A stretch of DNA of 64,000 nt, from contig NW_026262734.1 of NCBI RefSeq assembly GCF_021869535.1, positions 89,161,285 to 89,225,284 of the forward strand. Reading direction: 5' to 3'. Below, piece after piece: positions 1 through 10,022 of this stretch (positions are counted from its first letter, which is position 1; each line of letters opens with the position of its first letter). The notes below the pieces were generated by a model. That model was not told the DNA's origin. It was given only the letters and a program-made list of their open reading frames with translations, and made no database searches. Source of the stretch: Mytilus californianus (Eukaryota; Mollusca; Bivalvia; Mytilida; Mytilidae). Position numbers and translations under genes: made by a program.

Positions 1-102
1 ATAGATGACAGACTGCAAACACTGAAAACAAGGTTACAGAATGATGAGCTTACTCCAGTCGAGTATGGAGATGCTGCTTCTCATCTTCTGTACATTGATT
101 AA
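1..102 (+). CDS. C-terminal end of an unrecognised gene (last exon)
   Basis: Frame 1 is open from the first base to a TAA at 100-102, giving 33 residues that start IDDRLQTLKTRLQNDELTP and end HLLYID. The composition is typical of coding sequence, with charged residues, a short amphipathic helix-like stretch and no low complexity, unlike the AT-rich random ORFs nearby. A long AT-rich stretch with an AATAAA follows, as expected for a 3' UTR. The gene begins upstream of the window, so neither its start nor an exon boundary is visible. I do not recognise the family; the visible part could be the end of a coiled-coil protein. It shares nothing with the cGLR units downstream. Confidence 0.55.
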   Translation: MDDRLQTLKTRLQNDELTPVEYGDAASHLLYID

Positions 103-775
103 GACTTTAGATTCTCTTGTATGTTCAATTATGTGCAATGTATTACTGTGTGAGTGCTATGATTGATGTCAATTTAGTGTACTTTTGGTGCTTTTGGTGC
201 TTTGTTAAGTGTAACTCAAAATTTAGTGCTTTGATTCAAAGAATAATTTTTTAAATTTAACATTTATAATTCAATTGATATTATTTACTTGTACATATTA
301 ATGTTTGCACCTAAATAATTGCAATTGCTTGTGAATAACATTATGCCTATAAGTTCATATTGTGCTTTTGAATATTATTTACACAAAATGTGCTATGAAA
401 TTATTAAATACAATATTGTAATTAAATATAAACTATTCTTTTTCTTTATTTTCCAGAAGATTTACCTGGATTTACATTACTTCATTAGTATAGTGTTGTT
501 ACAACATAATCCTACATAATCCCATTGTTTACATGAAAATTCTGGGAACTCCTACATAAAATTTTACTATTTTACCTTTAAAATTCAAAATGTAGGAATA
601 GCCAGAATAAACCGTTTAGGGGTGTTGGGATTTAAACTATGATTGTCGTTGTATTGAATTTCTAAATCGCAGTTACAATTTGAATATTGTAACAGTGTGT
701 ATAATCAAGTTGTTGTGATACAATAATATTTTCAAGGACAAGGAGTGTCAGAAATAAAATAGAAGCCCAGAAGTC
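103..775 (+). other. probable 3' UTR of the gene ending at 102
   Basis: AT-rich sequence without a credible ORF that follows the TAA stop. An AATAAA at 753-758 is the best candidate poly(A) signal. The 3' end is inferred from that signal only. Confidence 0.4.
753..758 (+). promoter_or_regulatory. candidate poly(A) signal AATAAA
   Basis: This canonical hexamer lies about 650 bases after the stop at 102. AATAAA is frequent by chance in DNA this AT-rich, so confidence is limited. Confidence 0.3.
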
Positions 776-864
776 CGTACTTCTGTGTTGACATTAAATA
801 TCATTGATATGGTCATAATCATAGATTAACTGTTTACAAAACTTTAAATTTTTGAAATATAAGG

Positions 865-1010
865 TCATCAATGCCCTTCAACTTCGTACCTTATTTGGCC
901 ATTTTAGCGTTTGTTATTCGAGTGTCACTGATGAGTGTTATGTAGACGAAACGCGCGTATGGCGCAAATACAAAATTTCAATCCTGGTATTTATGATGTG
1001 TTTATTTGTA
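865..1010 (+). repeat. interspersed repeat with hammerhead-ribozyme-like core (degenerate)
   Basis: CTGATGA at 928-934 and GAAA at 948-951 are separated by a short stem-loop (GT..AC at its base), and a hairpin follows (ACGC at 951-954 with GCGC at 962-965). This is the order of hammerhead core elements: CUGANGA, stem II, GAAA, stem III. Stem II has a mismatch (G937/G945), and the base expected to be U16.1 is C965, so this copy is probably inactive. The surrounding sequence resembles an interspersed repeat I know from Mytilus. A second, more decayed copy is on the minus strand near 45790-45880. Confidence 0.5.
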
Positions 1011-1194
1011 ATACTTTCTGAGAAGGTAATTTTTTTTTAGTCAGTTAATGCCATTAGTAAAACATACGCACAATCCAAAATTGAACATAATAAAAATGTA
1101 TTGATTTCGTTAATGAAAACCCATACCATGTGAACTTTGTTTTGGTTATGTTTATGTTCTATCAATTAGGACATAACGTATAAACTATATAATG

Positions 1195-1425
1195 TATTCT
1201 GAGGACTCATTAATTTTCGTGGGATACACATTTTTAAGGACTTTGTGAGTACAAGTGAACCATGAATTTAACTATGCAACAAATCAGATATTTTCGAATT
1301 GGTTGTATGCAGATTTTTGAAAAAAACAAAACAAACACGAAATCAAATGTCCACGAAAATCAAAGATTTCATCAATTTACAAAAATTGATACCCACGAAA
1401 ATTAATGAAACCACAGTATATTACA
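1195..1425. mobile_element. MITE with TTCGTGG subterminal repeats, copy 1
   Basis: The ends are imperfect inverted repeats: CTCATTAATTTTCGTGGG on the left and CCCACGAAAATTAATGAAAC on the right. Several internal copies of CCACGAA or TTCGTGG lie in both orientations. The same architecture recurs at 6978-7200. It has no coding capacity. The family is common in bivalve genomes; assignment to a transposase superfamily is not possible from this copy. Confidence 0.6.
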
Positions 1426-2675
1426 AATGTAGTCCTGAAAAGCCGAGCTATAATACATTGCAGTTTACTTTACGGACAATGATATAATTATTTGATTCAT
1501 TTCTAAAACAGTAGAAATGTATTTATCAATGGTAAATAGGTAAATATATACAAGAGGTGGATATATATATGAAGGGGGCAAATTGTGGATTGCCCTTGGA
1601 AATATATTGTTTTGGAAATAAATGCGATTTAACCTTATAATACGATATCTATGGAAATCTATAACAATTGTTTGACAATCTGAAATACTAGGCGATCACG
1701 CAGGTTCACTATTATGACGTAGGTAACTACGTTCTTTATAATCCCGCAAAGGAAAATGGAAACCATTATAAATGGGTATAACTTAAGTTACTTCAATTCA
1801 AAATCAAGTCAAATCAGAATGGGAACGTTACCGATATTGTCTCAATTATCAATTGAAGGTTGATAAAAGTTGATTGAGAAATAGTTAAAGGGTCCACCTC
1901 TTATATTATAAGGGGCATCTATATACAGTCACATTTTATTCCGTAACGTGACTAAACACCTTTTTTTACTTACTACATATACTAGAACATACTAGAAAAA
2001 TCTGATATAAAATTCTAATTGCTGCAACAATTTTGAAAGAAATGAGATAAAATAAAAAGTTTTCTGTGTTGTTGTGAATTTTCTAAGAACATCCTTTATA
2101 TAAGTTAAACAAATTTACAAAGGCAAATTCGACTGTTCCCTTTACATCGAGTAAGTTAAGTTTGTTTATATGGATTGATAAGCGATATCAACGTTTTGTC
2201 ATCGTAATCAATCATTTCTCCCAAACTCGAGATTCTAAATCAGGAATGACAGAGCAAAAGTTATATTATGAGGAATAACTCTAAACATCCTTATTATACG
2301 AAAATAAACACATAGAATTCAAACGGAAATGACATCAGTTATAAAAGCTTTCATTGTCATTTGCAATTTAATCACCTAAGTATCAATTGGACATAGAAAA
2401 ATATAACTTCATAGTATATTCACCTCTTGGATCTAATTCAACGTCCGTGCTACTTAGTTTTTTTTTTAAATATAAGCAGAGTGAACAGCAAAACACTTTG
2501 ATGAATACTTAAACACATGGATCATAAGCCAGGCTATAACATCGCTACGCAAATTTAATAATGAAGGGACGACGGTTGTATTTTCAGGGGGATGATTTTG
2601 AAAATGATCATCCATTAGGTTCACGAATTCTATAAAATTTATATTAACATGTTTAATAAGTTAGCGTGGTTTTCA
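1426..2675. other. AT-rich intergenic stretch, no gene seen
   Basis: Only short chance ORFs, poly-A and poly-T runs and AT-rich sequence. I see no conserved domain, RNA gene or clear repeat structure. Confidence 0.5.
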
Positions 2676-2694
2676 TTTTATTTAAAAAAAAAAA

Positions 2695-2800
2695 CTGCAG
2701 TATAAAGTAAAATCACCAAAAAAATTGAACTCCGAGTAAAATTCAAAACGGAAAGTCCCTAATCAAATGGCAAAATCAAAAGCATGTTCTCAATAGTTTT
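2695..2800 (-). repeat. fragment of a short interspersed mussel repeat (minus)
   Basis: The stretch reading AGTAAAATCACC, then CTCCGAG, then GGAAAGTCCCTAATCAAATG is the reverse complement of the repeat found at 8521-8735 and 56526-56676, and it parallels the minus copy at 8868-9170. It is a truncated, non-coding copy. Confidence 0.55.
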
Positions 2801-4890
2801 CTTGTTTCGCATTGCCTTATTGTCGAACAAAACGATTTTTCCATTTAAATGTTGTCTGTAAACTGTAGAAGAAAACGCAAAAAATTGCTGCCTGCTATTC
2901 AATAATTTATTTATTGCAAATATATTTTAGGGGCGTTTTAAATTAGTCCTCTAGACATATTTTCCCACTGAAGACGATCTTTATTTTTACAGGCTTCATA
3001 AAAGCATTTAAAAAAAAAAGATTACTCACTTGTTCAAGTAGTGCTGCCGTTTATTGTTAACCCAAAGTGCTAAACTTCCTCTACAGTTCAATACATCGTG
3101 CCGAATCACTAAAATTGATCACACCCTAATTGCTAATTAATATGTCAAATGTATACTTATTTTAATTATCATGCATGCAGTAATACTCTATCGGTAAAAT
3201 ACATAATTTTAAAATAAGGAATACGAGAGGAAATCCAATATAGTATTTATATGTTTTGCATTAGAAGAACAAACCGTTACATGATCCACAAGCATTTGAA
3301 TTTTATGGTCTAAAGCATTGTTATCCTTGTCATATAGAACATTCATGAATTTATATTTTAAATATTGTACGTAATCTTGTGATTAAAATTGTGTCTCTGG
3401 AAATATATTATAACACCAAAATATACTAGTAATTTTGGGTCTAACTTCTCTATCACTCTTTATTGAAGTCTAGGCTGTCAAAGTATGATTACTTTTTAAT
3501 TTAGAAATGGGTTTATTATTTGGCAAGTCTGACCCTTCGCAGCGAAATTTGGACTTCCTTCGCGAATGCCATGGACGTAAAGGGTATACCCTATTTGGTT
3601 GTATATGTTGTCAGTTACGCCCCAACCCTCCCTATGCCAAAAAAAATGATACATTCAGCAGCACAAATATTACTGATCAAGATGTAAATTATGTCTCTTA
3701 TTATAAATTGGACATATATTAGGTCACAAGACCATTTGCCATTTTAAAAGATTTAGATTATCATGCCGTCATCTGTAATATAGATTGGGAATCTGTCACA
3801 GATCTGGATCCTGCCATGGTTGTGAGTTCTACATATATAAAAACAAAATTGGTTTCTTTTTAGGAAAGATTGTTGGCAGACACCTTGTAGATATTGGTTG
3901 TGGCTCAGGGTTGTGGTCCTTTTTATTTATCCTGTAATACCAGCTGCCATATGTGTAAGATTTATTTTTTAGATTTTAGCCATGCTGATTATTATTTACG
4001 GAAATTAATACCAAAAACACCTATTACTAGAACTATTCTTTTCAGATTTTTAGCTGTTTAATCAAACTAGAGAATGTTTTCAAAGGATTAAGCTAAATTT
4101 AACCAGCAATGATAAATCTCTTGTCCGTGTCATTATATTTATTTATACATTTTTTTAAGTCTACGTGTCCATTTATTATCAAAAGTTAAATAATTAAGTC
4201 ATATTATAAAAAAACACCAATCCATGATGTTTTTATGAAGGATACTCACCAACTGAATGACCTTTATATCCTTCATGTTTTAGAGTAGCATTGTTATGTC
4301 GACATAAAATATTGTTTTACATTACAATATCGTAGACATGAGCGAAGTTTTTTTTAATGCGTCTCTGAATGCAAGACAGAACTTCTGAAGGTCTATCAGA
4401 ATAATAGTAAATTTACTTACTGACTCATACAGAGCCAATATTATGGAATATTCCTTTGATAACCTAAGATTTGTCTTGAAGTTGTCCAGTCCATCAAACC
4501 TCTAATTGGTTGATAGTTACCGATGTCAATGTCCCCATTTATACCATGAGAAGCTGGACTATATGTGTGTTTAAAGGATGAACAAGCTAGAGAAATCGGG
4601 TGGATTAATTTTTTTTAAATATTATAGGATAAATAACTGTTCCTTTGTTATCTAGTTTTTTTTTATGAAAGCCTTGATTTCAGATGAAAGAATGAAAAAT
4701 GTGTATATTATGTAATACAATTTAAAGTCTAGGCTCCAACTCTAGTGCTCTCGAGGTCTGCATTCGATTGACATCTTGCGTACAAATACTACTGAAGACT
4801 ATCGTGCCTACTTGTTGATCAACATTGTACTCTAGTTATTTGTTCTAAAGGAAGGATTGAACGAATGTCAATTGTGCGAAATTATCTCCT
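2801..4890. other. AT-rich intergenic stretch, no gene recognised
   Basis: A 71-codon ORF at 3507-3722 is somewhat less AT-rich than its surroundings, but it matches nothing I know and has no visible splice partners. No RNA gene or mobile element with clear ends is seen. Confidence 0.4.
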
Positions 4891-4899
4891 ATAAAAGAA

Positions 4900-6350
4900 A
4901 GGCAAAGGATAACAGAGGGACATTCAAACTCAAATGACGAAAAAAACATAACAACGCCATACCTATAAGGTCACATTCGGGAAAAGGGGAATGGATTGTA
5001 TTCACTAAATTAGGAACATATCATCTGTTAAACGGGTATTCCATAACGGTCAACCAACTCGTGATAGATCCGTAAAATTTACTAAGGGACGATTTCAACT
5101 TCACCACTTGGAACATTTTGATTAATATCTTCCTTGTGAGCAGCAACCCTCTATCAAGAAAATTCATGATCAGAAATAGTAGCCCTTGAAAATCGTATCG
5201 ACTGGGAGATATACACTCTGTATGTAGGCGCTGCTGTAATGTTACTACATAGAAATTGAAAGTCCTTTATTTCGAAGCTGAAATCATCTCTTTTGTCGTA
5301 AAGTTTTCCACCGACCTTCATTGTCAATTATAGATTAAGTCAATACATGAGGCGATATATTTGATCTTCTTTGAATGAGATAAATGCATTAAACATAGTC
5401 ACAAAACGATGTGATATTTAGCAAGAAAACATCATCTATATAGCAGATTGTAAAGTTAAAAAAAAACTCCTAAGAAAACAATTATAAAGTCAGCCTCATA
5501 TGAAGAAGTCGACAAAAAGAGACGCACAGTAAGTTCCCACTGGAATTCCGATTGTTTGTTTAAAAACATATCTTCCAAACGTAACACGTATGTTGTCAGT
5601 GAAGGAATCAAACATCTTGATAAGGTCAATTTTCAAAAACAAATTGTTTGATTCAGGGTCATTTGTTTTACAAACTTATGATTTATCCCTCCCGAACATA
5701 TTGGTATCTACGTTGGTCGTTATTTTTTTTATGAAACAAAGCAGGAATACATTTTCAATTTTATCTTTAGTTTGGAATAACGAAAGCGTATGTAATGTAT
5801 AGAAAATTCAAATGTTTTATTTTTTTATTTTTGCAACACGAAAGAGTCTAAGAATGTTTGTACGATAAATTAAGAAATGTTTTGTTATCAACATCTGATT
5901 TACGGCACCTAGAGAATAGGTAGTTTCACAATCATTGTGAAGCACAGGTTTGATGGCTGATAGAATGGATGTTAATAATTTTGAAAGTGTTTTCGTGACG
6001 CATTTCGAAGACCACGCAATATACCGTGTTTTGTAAGGACACTTATGTAGTTTGGGCAGCCAATACAGTGATTGAAGATCCAGTTCTTCATTTTTGGTTG
6101 TAATTACAAAAGAAACATAAAACAGATAATTCAGGATTTCCTCTTTAGTATGCGAATATGGAGTTTCCATGTGATTTGTCAATACCTATTTCATTTATCA
6201 AACAGTTTATGTAATATGACTTACACACAAAAACGATGTTGTTTAGGGCTTTATCTGCGGAGACAACAGTATAAATCGACCAACATTGTATACAAAAACA
6301 GAGAGGAAAGTCTTGTCTAATCTTTTAACAGGAATATTGGGAATATTGGT
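4900..6350 (-). mobile_element. Penelope-like reverse transcriptase relic (minus strand)
   Basis: Minus-strand translation shows ordered reverse transcriptase motifs broken by stops and frameshifts. The fingers motif YWLPKLHKCPYKTR is near 6020-6060, with SSKCVTKTLS just after it. GIPVGTYCASLFVDFF is near 5505-5560, followed after a small indel by SYEADFI. The catalytic YIDD is near 5430-5445. Further 3' fragments near 5040-5310 match the tail of the plus-strand relics at 35190, 48550 and 61370. The LPKLHK motif together with YIDD is characteristic of PLE-type RTs. The longest remaining ORF (5817-6182) has only 121 codons, so the element is dead. Confidence 0.75.
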
Positions 6351-6974
6351 TTATTTGACAACTTAAATTTAACCATTTTTAAAAAAAATAAAACATCCCT
6401 TTACCAGCTGTTTTCTACACCCCTATTTAGGAGACGACCAATTGATTCTGGTTCGGGTAAGGGAAAAATTGATTTTTCAGAATGAATTATTTATTTTTAC
6501 GTGTTGCAAAACTGCCTTTTTAAAACTACAAAAACAAGCATTTTCACACGTGGACACATTTTTTTCTCTATATTTTGTGGAATAAATACTCATTTGCATT
6601 ATGTCTTTGGGAATATGTTATCATTACTTTCCAAACATTGTTATACCTCGTCGTCCATGTCGCCAGGAGTTCAAAGGTAAACAATATAGGTAGGCATATA
6701 GATATAAGGTGTTGAATCGCTGCTTTGTTACTGTGCTGGTTACAGTGTTTTCAGTGTTGCCGACACTACAGCACTTACAATTGCTTTTATTGCATTCTTT
6801 GTAACACTCTATGGAAGAGTACTTTTGTCTGTTTTTTTCTTTAAATGTAAAGTACATCTTTGAAAATGTTTGGTCTGCGATAATGTATAACAGGAGGTAA
6901 TGGATACATTTATTTTAAGGAAGATTCATTTTTAATAAGACGCCAGTGCTTGCCGACAGTAGATGGAATATTTG
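6351..6974. other. no gene recognised
   Basis: AT-rich sequence. A 77-codon minus-strand ORF (6624-6857) contains a cysteine cluster (CYKECNKSNCKCC), but it has no signal peptide, neighbours or repeat support and is treated as chance. Confidence 0.4.
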
Positions 6975-6977
6975 TTA

Positions 6978-7202
6978 GATCGTGATTTACTGTGGAATCA
7001 TTAATATTCGTTGGATATCATTTTCGTGAATTTCATGGGTAAAGTTGAACCACGAATTCATATGTTCAACAATATACAAATGTTATATAGGCTTGTATTC
7101 AGACTATGGCAAAACCACGAAATTACATATCCACGAAAATGAAATGTTTACCGAATCCACGAAAATTGATACCCACGAAAATAAATGAATCCACAGTATA
7201 TA
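6978..7202. mobile_element. MITE with TTCGTGG subterminal repeats, copy 2
   Basis: Left end GTGGAATCATTAATATTCGT, right end AATAAATGAATCCACAGTAT. The inverted ends, the internal CCACGAA motifs and the line ATTGATACCCACGAAAAT are shared with the copy at 1195-1425. No ORF. Confidence 0.65.
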
Positions 7203-7239
7203 CATTCGATACGAAAATTGACACTTAATGTTTTTATAC

Positions 7240-7560
7240 TAAAATAAGTAAACACATACAATAATCCCTTACTGCTTTAGACTAATTTAGGTAATGGTTG
7301 TACCAAAAATAAAAAATAAATTTCTCACCATCACCACTTAGGAAGAGTTTCGTTTTCCTTTAAAGTACATTTGTTAAGTGTTTATCGCTTAAGATGAAAT
7401 ATTTTTTATCGTAATGTTAGAATACCAACAAATGATATTTACTCAGAACAAGAAGTTTAACATCCCTGTCAAAGAAGTTATTTTTGTCTTATTCAGATTT
7501 TCAATTTATTTTACTTTCAATAGTCCATGGGAAAGTGACTTTATTGTTGTAGTTTAATAA
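7240..7560. repeat. start of the tandem segmental array: unit 1 upstream flank
   Basis: The block with CAAGTGTTTAACACTTATTATGC-like sequence, an ACTCAGAACAAGAAG motif and GAAAGTGACT aligns with flanks at 25860-26150, 39920-40210, 50800-51050 and 55040-55350. This is the leftmost place where homology between the four cGLR units is seen, so the segmental duplication starts near here. Confidence 0.6.
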
Positions 7561-7604
7561 CGCATTTTGTGTTTTCTCTTTAGTTATTCCGTGTTTTGTA
7601 ATAT

Positions 7605-8160
7605 CGTCGATTTTGAAATTATCAATTTCCCCCACTTAGTAGCAATATACCAACTTCACCTGCATATGGGATATACATTTTCCAATTTATTTGGTATTCA
7701 AGAGCTTGCAGCTCCTACTCAGACTTTGTAAAATGTCACCAGTGTCTGATCAGAAAATTGATGAACTAGGGGTATGTCAAAGAACGTATCGTCCTTTTTC
7801 TAAAAATGTTCATCGGAAGGTACTAAGCCATTGTTAATCAATATTTGGTATCAACTCCACAAATAATACATGATGGTCTTGGAGTATAGATTCTGGGTAC
7901 TTTGGTCTGTATTTTGTGATATACATTTGACGTGGCTCTATACTTGTGCATCCCTCCATTGTGTTGTTTGTATTATCTTTCATCTTTACTTGTATGCCTT
8001 GTCCGTGTGATTTTTGTTTATGTTTTTTTTAAACATATGACGTAGCTCTGTACTTTAAACATCCCGTCATTGTGTTATTGTTCTTTTATAATTTTTGCAT
8101 ATTTTGAACGACAAACTTATTTTATATCTCTACCTGTGTGATGTTTATATCATAACGTCA
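7605..8160 (+). mobile_element. decayed Penelope-like element fragment (plus)
   Basis: Conceptual translation near 7610-7735 resembles the PLE segment that reads IVNFPF..SNI..AYG..IS.LIRYSRAC in better copies, here scrambled by substitutions. A downstream non-coding tail holds two imperfect direct repeats (TGACGTGGCTCTATACTTG near 7930 and TGACGTAGCTCTGTACTTT near 8039), a feature I associate with the tails of these elements in mussels. Confidence 0.45.
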
Positions 8161-8284
8161 AACACGCGATTCTACGCCAGAGTTAATGTCAATCTAACGA
8201 TTCGGTCCAAGTACTTAAAATCTCTCAATTCTTTATCGGTTGATTTAAAATACATCAATAAAATACAAAATTAAGTAAGAAAAA

Positions 8285-8735
8285 ATGAGGTTGTTAAATG
8301 TGATATACGCTTTTTTGTGCTTCTTTGTTAAATATTTGTTTATTTTTGTTGTGATTCAGATTGTGACACGGTGTAATCTGCTGTACCCCTATTTTGACAA
8401 TGTTACCTATTATGTCTGTTTGTTTTATTCCCGCATCGTTGTCTATCTAATGGAATTTGATGGGACTGTCATACAAGTGGCTGGTTTAGCGCTATAAAAC
8501 CAGGTTCAATCAACCATTTTAAGAAAATGCCTGTACCAAGTCAGGAATATGACAGTTGTTGTCCATTCGTTTGATGTGTTTGTGCGTTTGATTTTGCCAT
8601 TTGGTAAAGGACTTTCCGTTTTCAATTTTCCTCGGTGTTCAGTATTTTTGGCATTTTACTTTATACAATATCAATTTTTGGGGCCAAGGCTCCGTGTTGA
8701 AGACTGTACTTTTATCTTTCATGGTTTACTTTGAA
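8285..8735 (+). repeat. interspersed mussel repeat, plus arm of an inverted pair
   Basis: The sequence runs from TACGCTTTTTTGTGCTTC through ATGCCTGTACCAAGTCAGGA to GACTTTCCGTTTTCAATTTT and is a family seen very often in Mytilus. ORFs at 8285-8497 and 8549-8852 are read from repeat sequence and are not genes. The reverse complement of most of this copy follows at 8868-9170, which makes a large imperfect hairpin. Confidence 0.65.
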
Positions 8736-8867
8736 AAAAATTGGAACTTGGAGGGAGAGTTGTCACGTCGGCACTCATACTACATCTTCTTATATCTATG
8801 TATTAGATACATTGCACAGATTAGCATAACACTTGGAAATGTTATGAATTAGATGTATTAAATAGTA

Positions 8868-9170
8868 TTGAAAAAAGTAAAATCACAAAAATACTGAACT
8901 CCGAGGAAAATTCAAAAAGGAAAGTCCATAGTCAAATAGCGAAATCAAAAGCTCAAACACATCAAACGAATGGATAACAACTGTCATACTTCTGACTAAG
9001 TTAGACATTTGTTTATGTAGATAATTGTTGATTTAACCTGGTTTTATAGCTAGCTAAAGCTCTCGCTGGTATTACAAAAGCATTAAATTCCATCGATGTG
9101 TGAACGATACAAACAGACATATTAGGTAAAAATGTCAAAAATAGGGGTACAGTAGTGGACATTGTGTTAT
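8868..9170 (-). repeat. interspersed mussel repeat, minus arm of the inverted pair
   Basis: The segment reads AAATCACAAAAATACTGAAC, then AACACATCAAACGAATGGAT, then AACCTGGTTTTATAGCTAGC, and is the reverse complement of 8330-8720 with scattered differences. It retains a second copy of TAGCTAGC that the plus arm lacks, so the two arms are independent insertions or old duplicates rather than a simple fold-back. Confidence 0.6.
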
Positions 9171-9299
9171 AATCTTAATAATTATAAAACAAACAAAGAA
9201 GCATAAAAAGAAGCATAAAAAGACATATACTATTGCATAAATCACATTTAGCAAAAACATAAGATAAGAATACAAAAATATACAATATTAGTAGTACAA

Positions 9300-9465
9300 T
9301 GAATAATTTATGAATTAGATGCATTGAACATATTATTATATGACATCTTCAAAATGTACGCTTTAAATGCATTGAACATATTAGCATATGACAACTAGGA
9401 AATTAATGTATTAGATGTATTGGACATGTTATCATATTTATACTGACAAATGTATGTATTACATT
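9300..9465. repeat. 48-bp minisatellite, unit 1 copy (degenerate)
   Basis: About three diverged repeats of the pattern ATGTATTAGATGCATTGAAC, ATATTATCATATGAC, CT.GGAAA. The same minisatellite sits at the matching place in the other units: 27520-27930, 42090-42375 with 42836-42960, 53450-54130 and 56025-56160. Confidence 0.6.
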
Positions 9466-9730
9466 GCGCCTGTTCCAAGTCATGAGTCTCTTGCCTTTGT
9501 GAGTCTCGTATGATTTTTGATTTTAGTTCATTTATGTTGTCGAGTTTAGTATGACGTCCATTTTCACTGAACTAGTACACATTTTCATTAAGAGGCAAGC
9601 TGAGGCCCATCTCTGGATGCGAGATTGTTCTCGATACATTGAAAACACATTGGTTGCCCTCTGTTGTTATCTGCTCTTTAGTAGGGTCATTGTCGCTTTG
9701 ACATGTTCCCCATTTGATTTCTCAATTTTA
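9466..9730 (+). repeat. interspersed repeat fragment
   Basis: The sequence GCGAGATTGTTCTCGATACA, then ACATTGGTTGCCCTCTGTTG, then GTCATTGTCGCTTTGACATG belongs to a repeat that also occurs at 53283-53425. The 85-codon ORF at 9551-9808 runs through repeat and flank and is not considered a gene. Confidence 0.5.
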
Positions 9731-9734
9731 TTAC

Positions 9735-10012
9735 AAATCAAGAATAAAGTAAGGTTTCGAATTATGATTCACTTACGTAGTGTTTCGATTTCCCTGAAAT
9801 CTTATTGACACAAGTGTTTTACACTTTACTTAGTGATCGCCCATCCTTCTTTTGATCATAAATCCGATATCATCAATACAATCTTTACAATGTATCATCA
9901 GGATGCTGTCTCCCTTTGTTTCAGCTTCCCTAAGCTTCTACTTTTAATCAGTCAAGTAATATCGTGAAGCAAGATGACAAGTTTATATATAGCGGTCCAG
10001 TGAAAAACAGGT
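9735..10012. repeat. unit 1 paralogous flank next to the satellite
   Basis: It contains ACAATGTATCATCAGGATGC, CTTCCCTAAGCTTCTACTTT and the GCGGTCCAGTGAAAAACAGG block. It aligns with 27960-28190, 42965-43205, 54150-54510 and 56165-56350. The homology stops at about 10012, where the 536-bp satellite begins, so the satellite interrupts the duplicated segment. Confidence 0.65.
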
Positions 10013-10022
10013 AATATATTTC

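Noticed and set aside
3507..3722. 71-codon ORF with several Cys as a real exon
   Set aside because: No homologue recognised, no splice partners, no flanking conservation; left as an unexplained ORF.
6624..6857. Cys-rich minus-strand ORF as a small secreted peptide
   Set aside because: No signal peptide, no conserved copy, and upstream and downstream sequence looks random; cysteine clustering alone is not enough.
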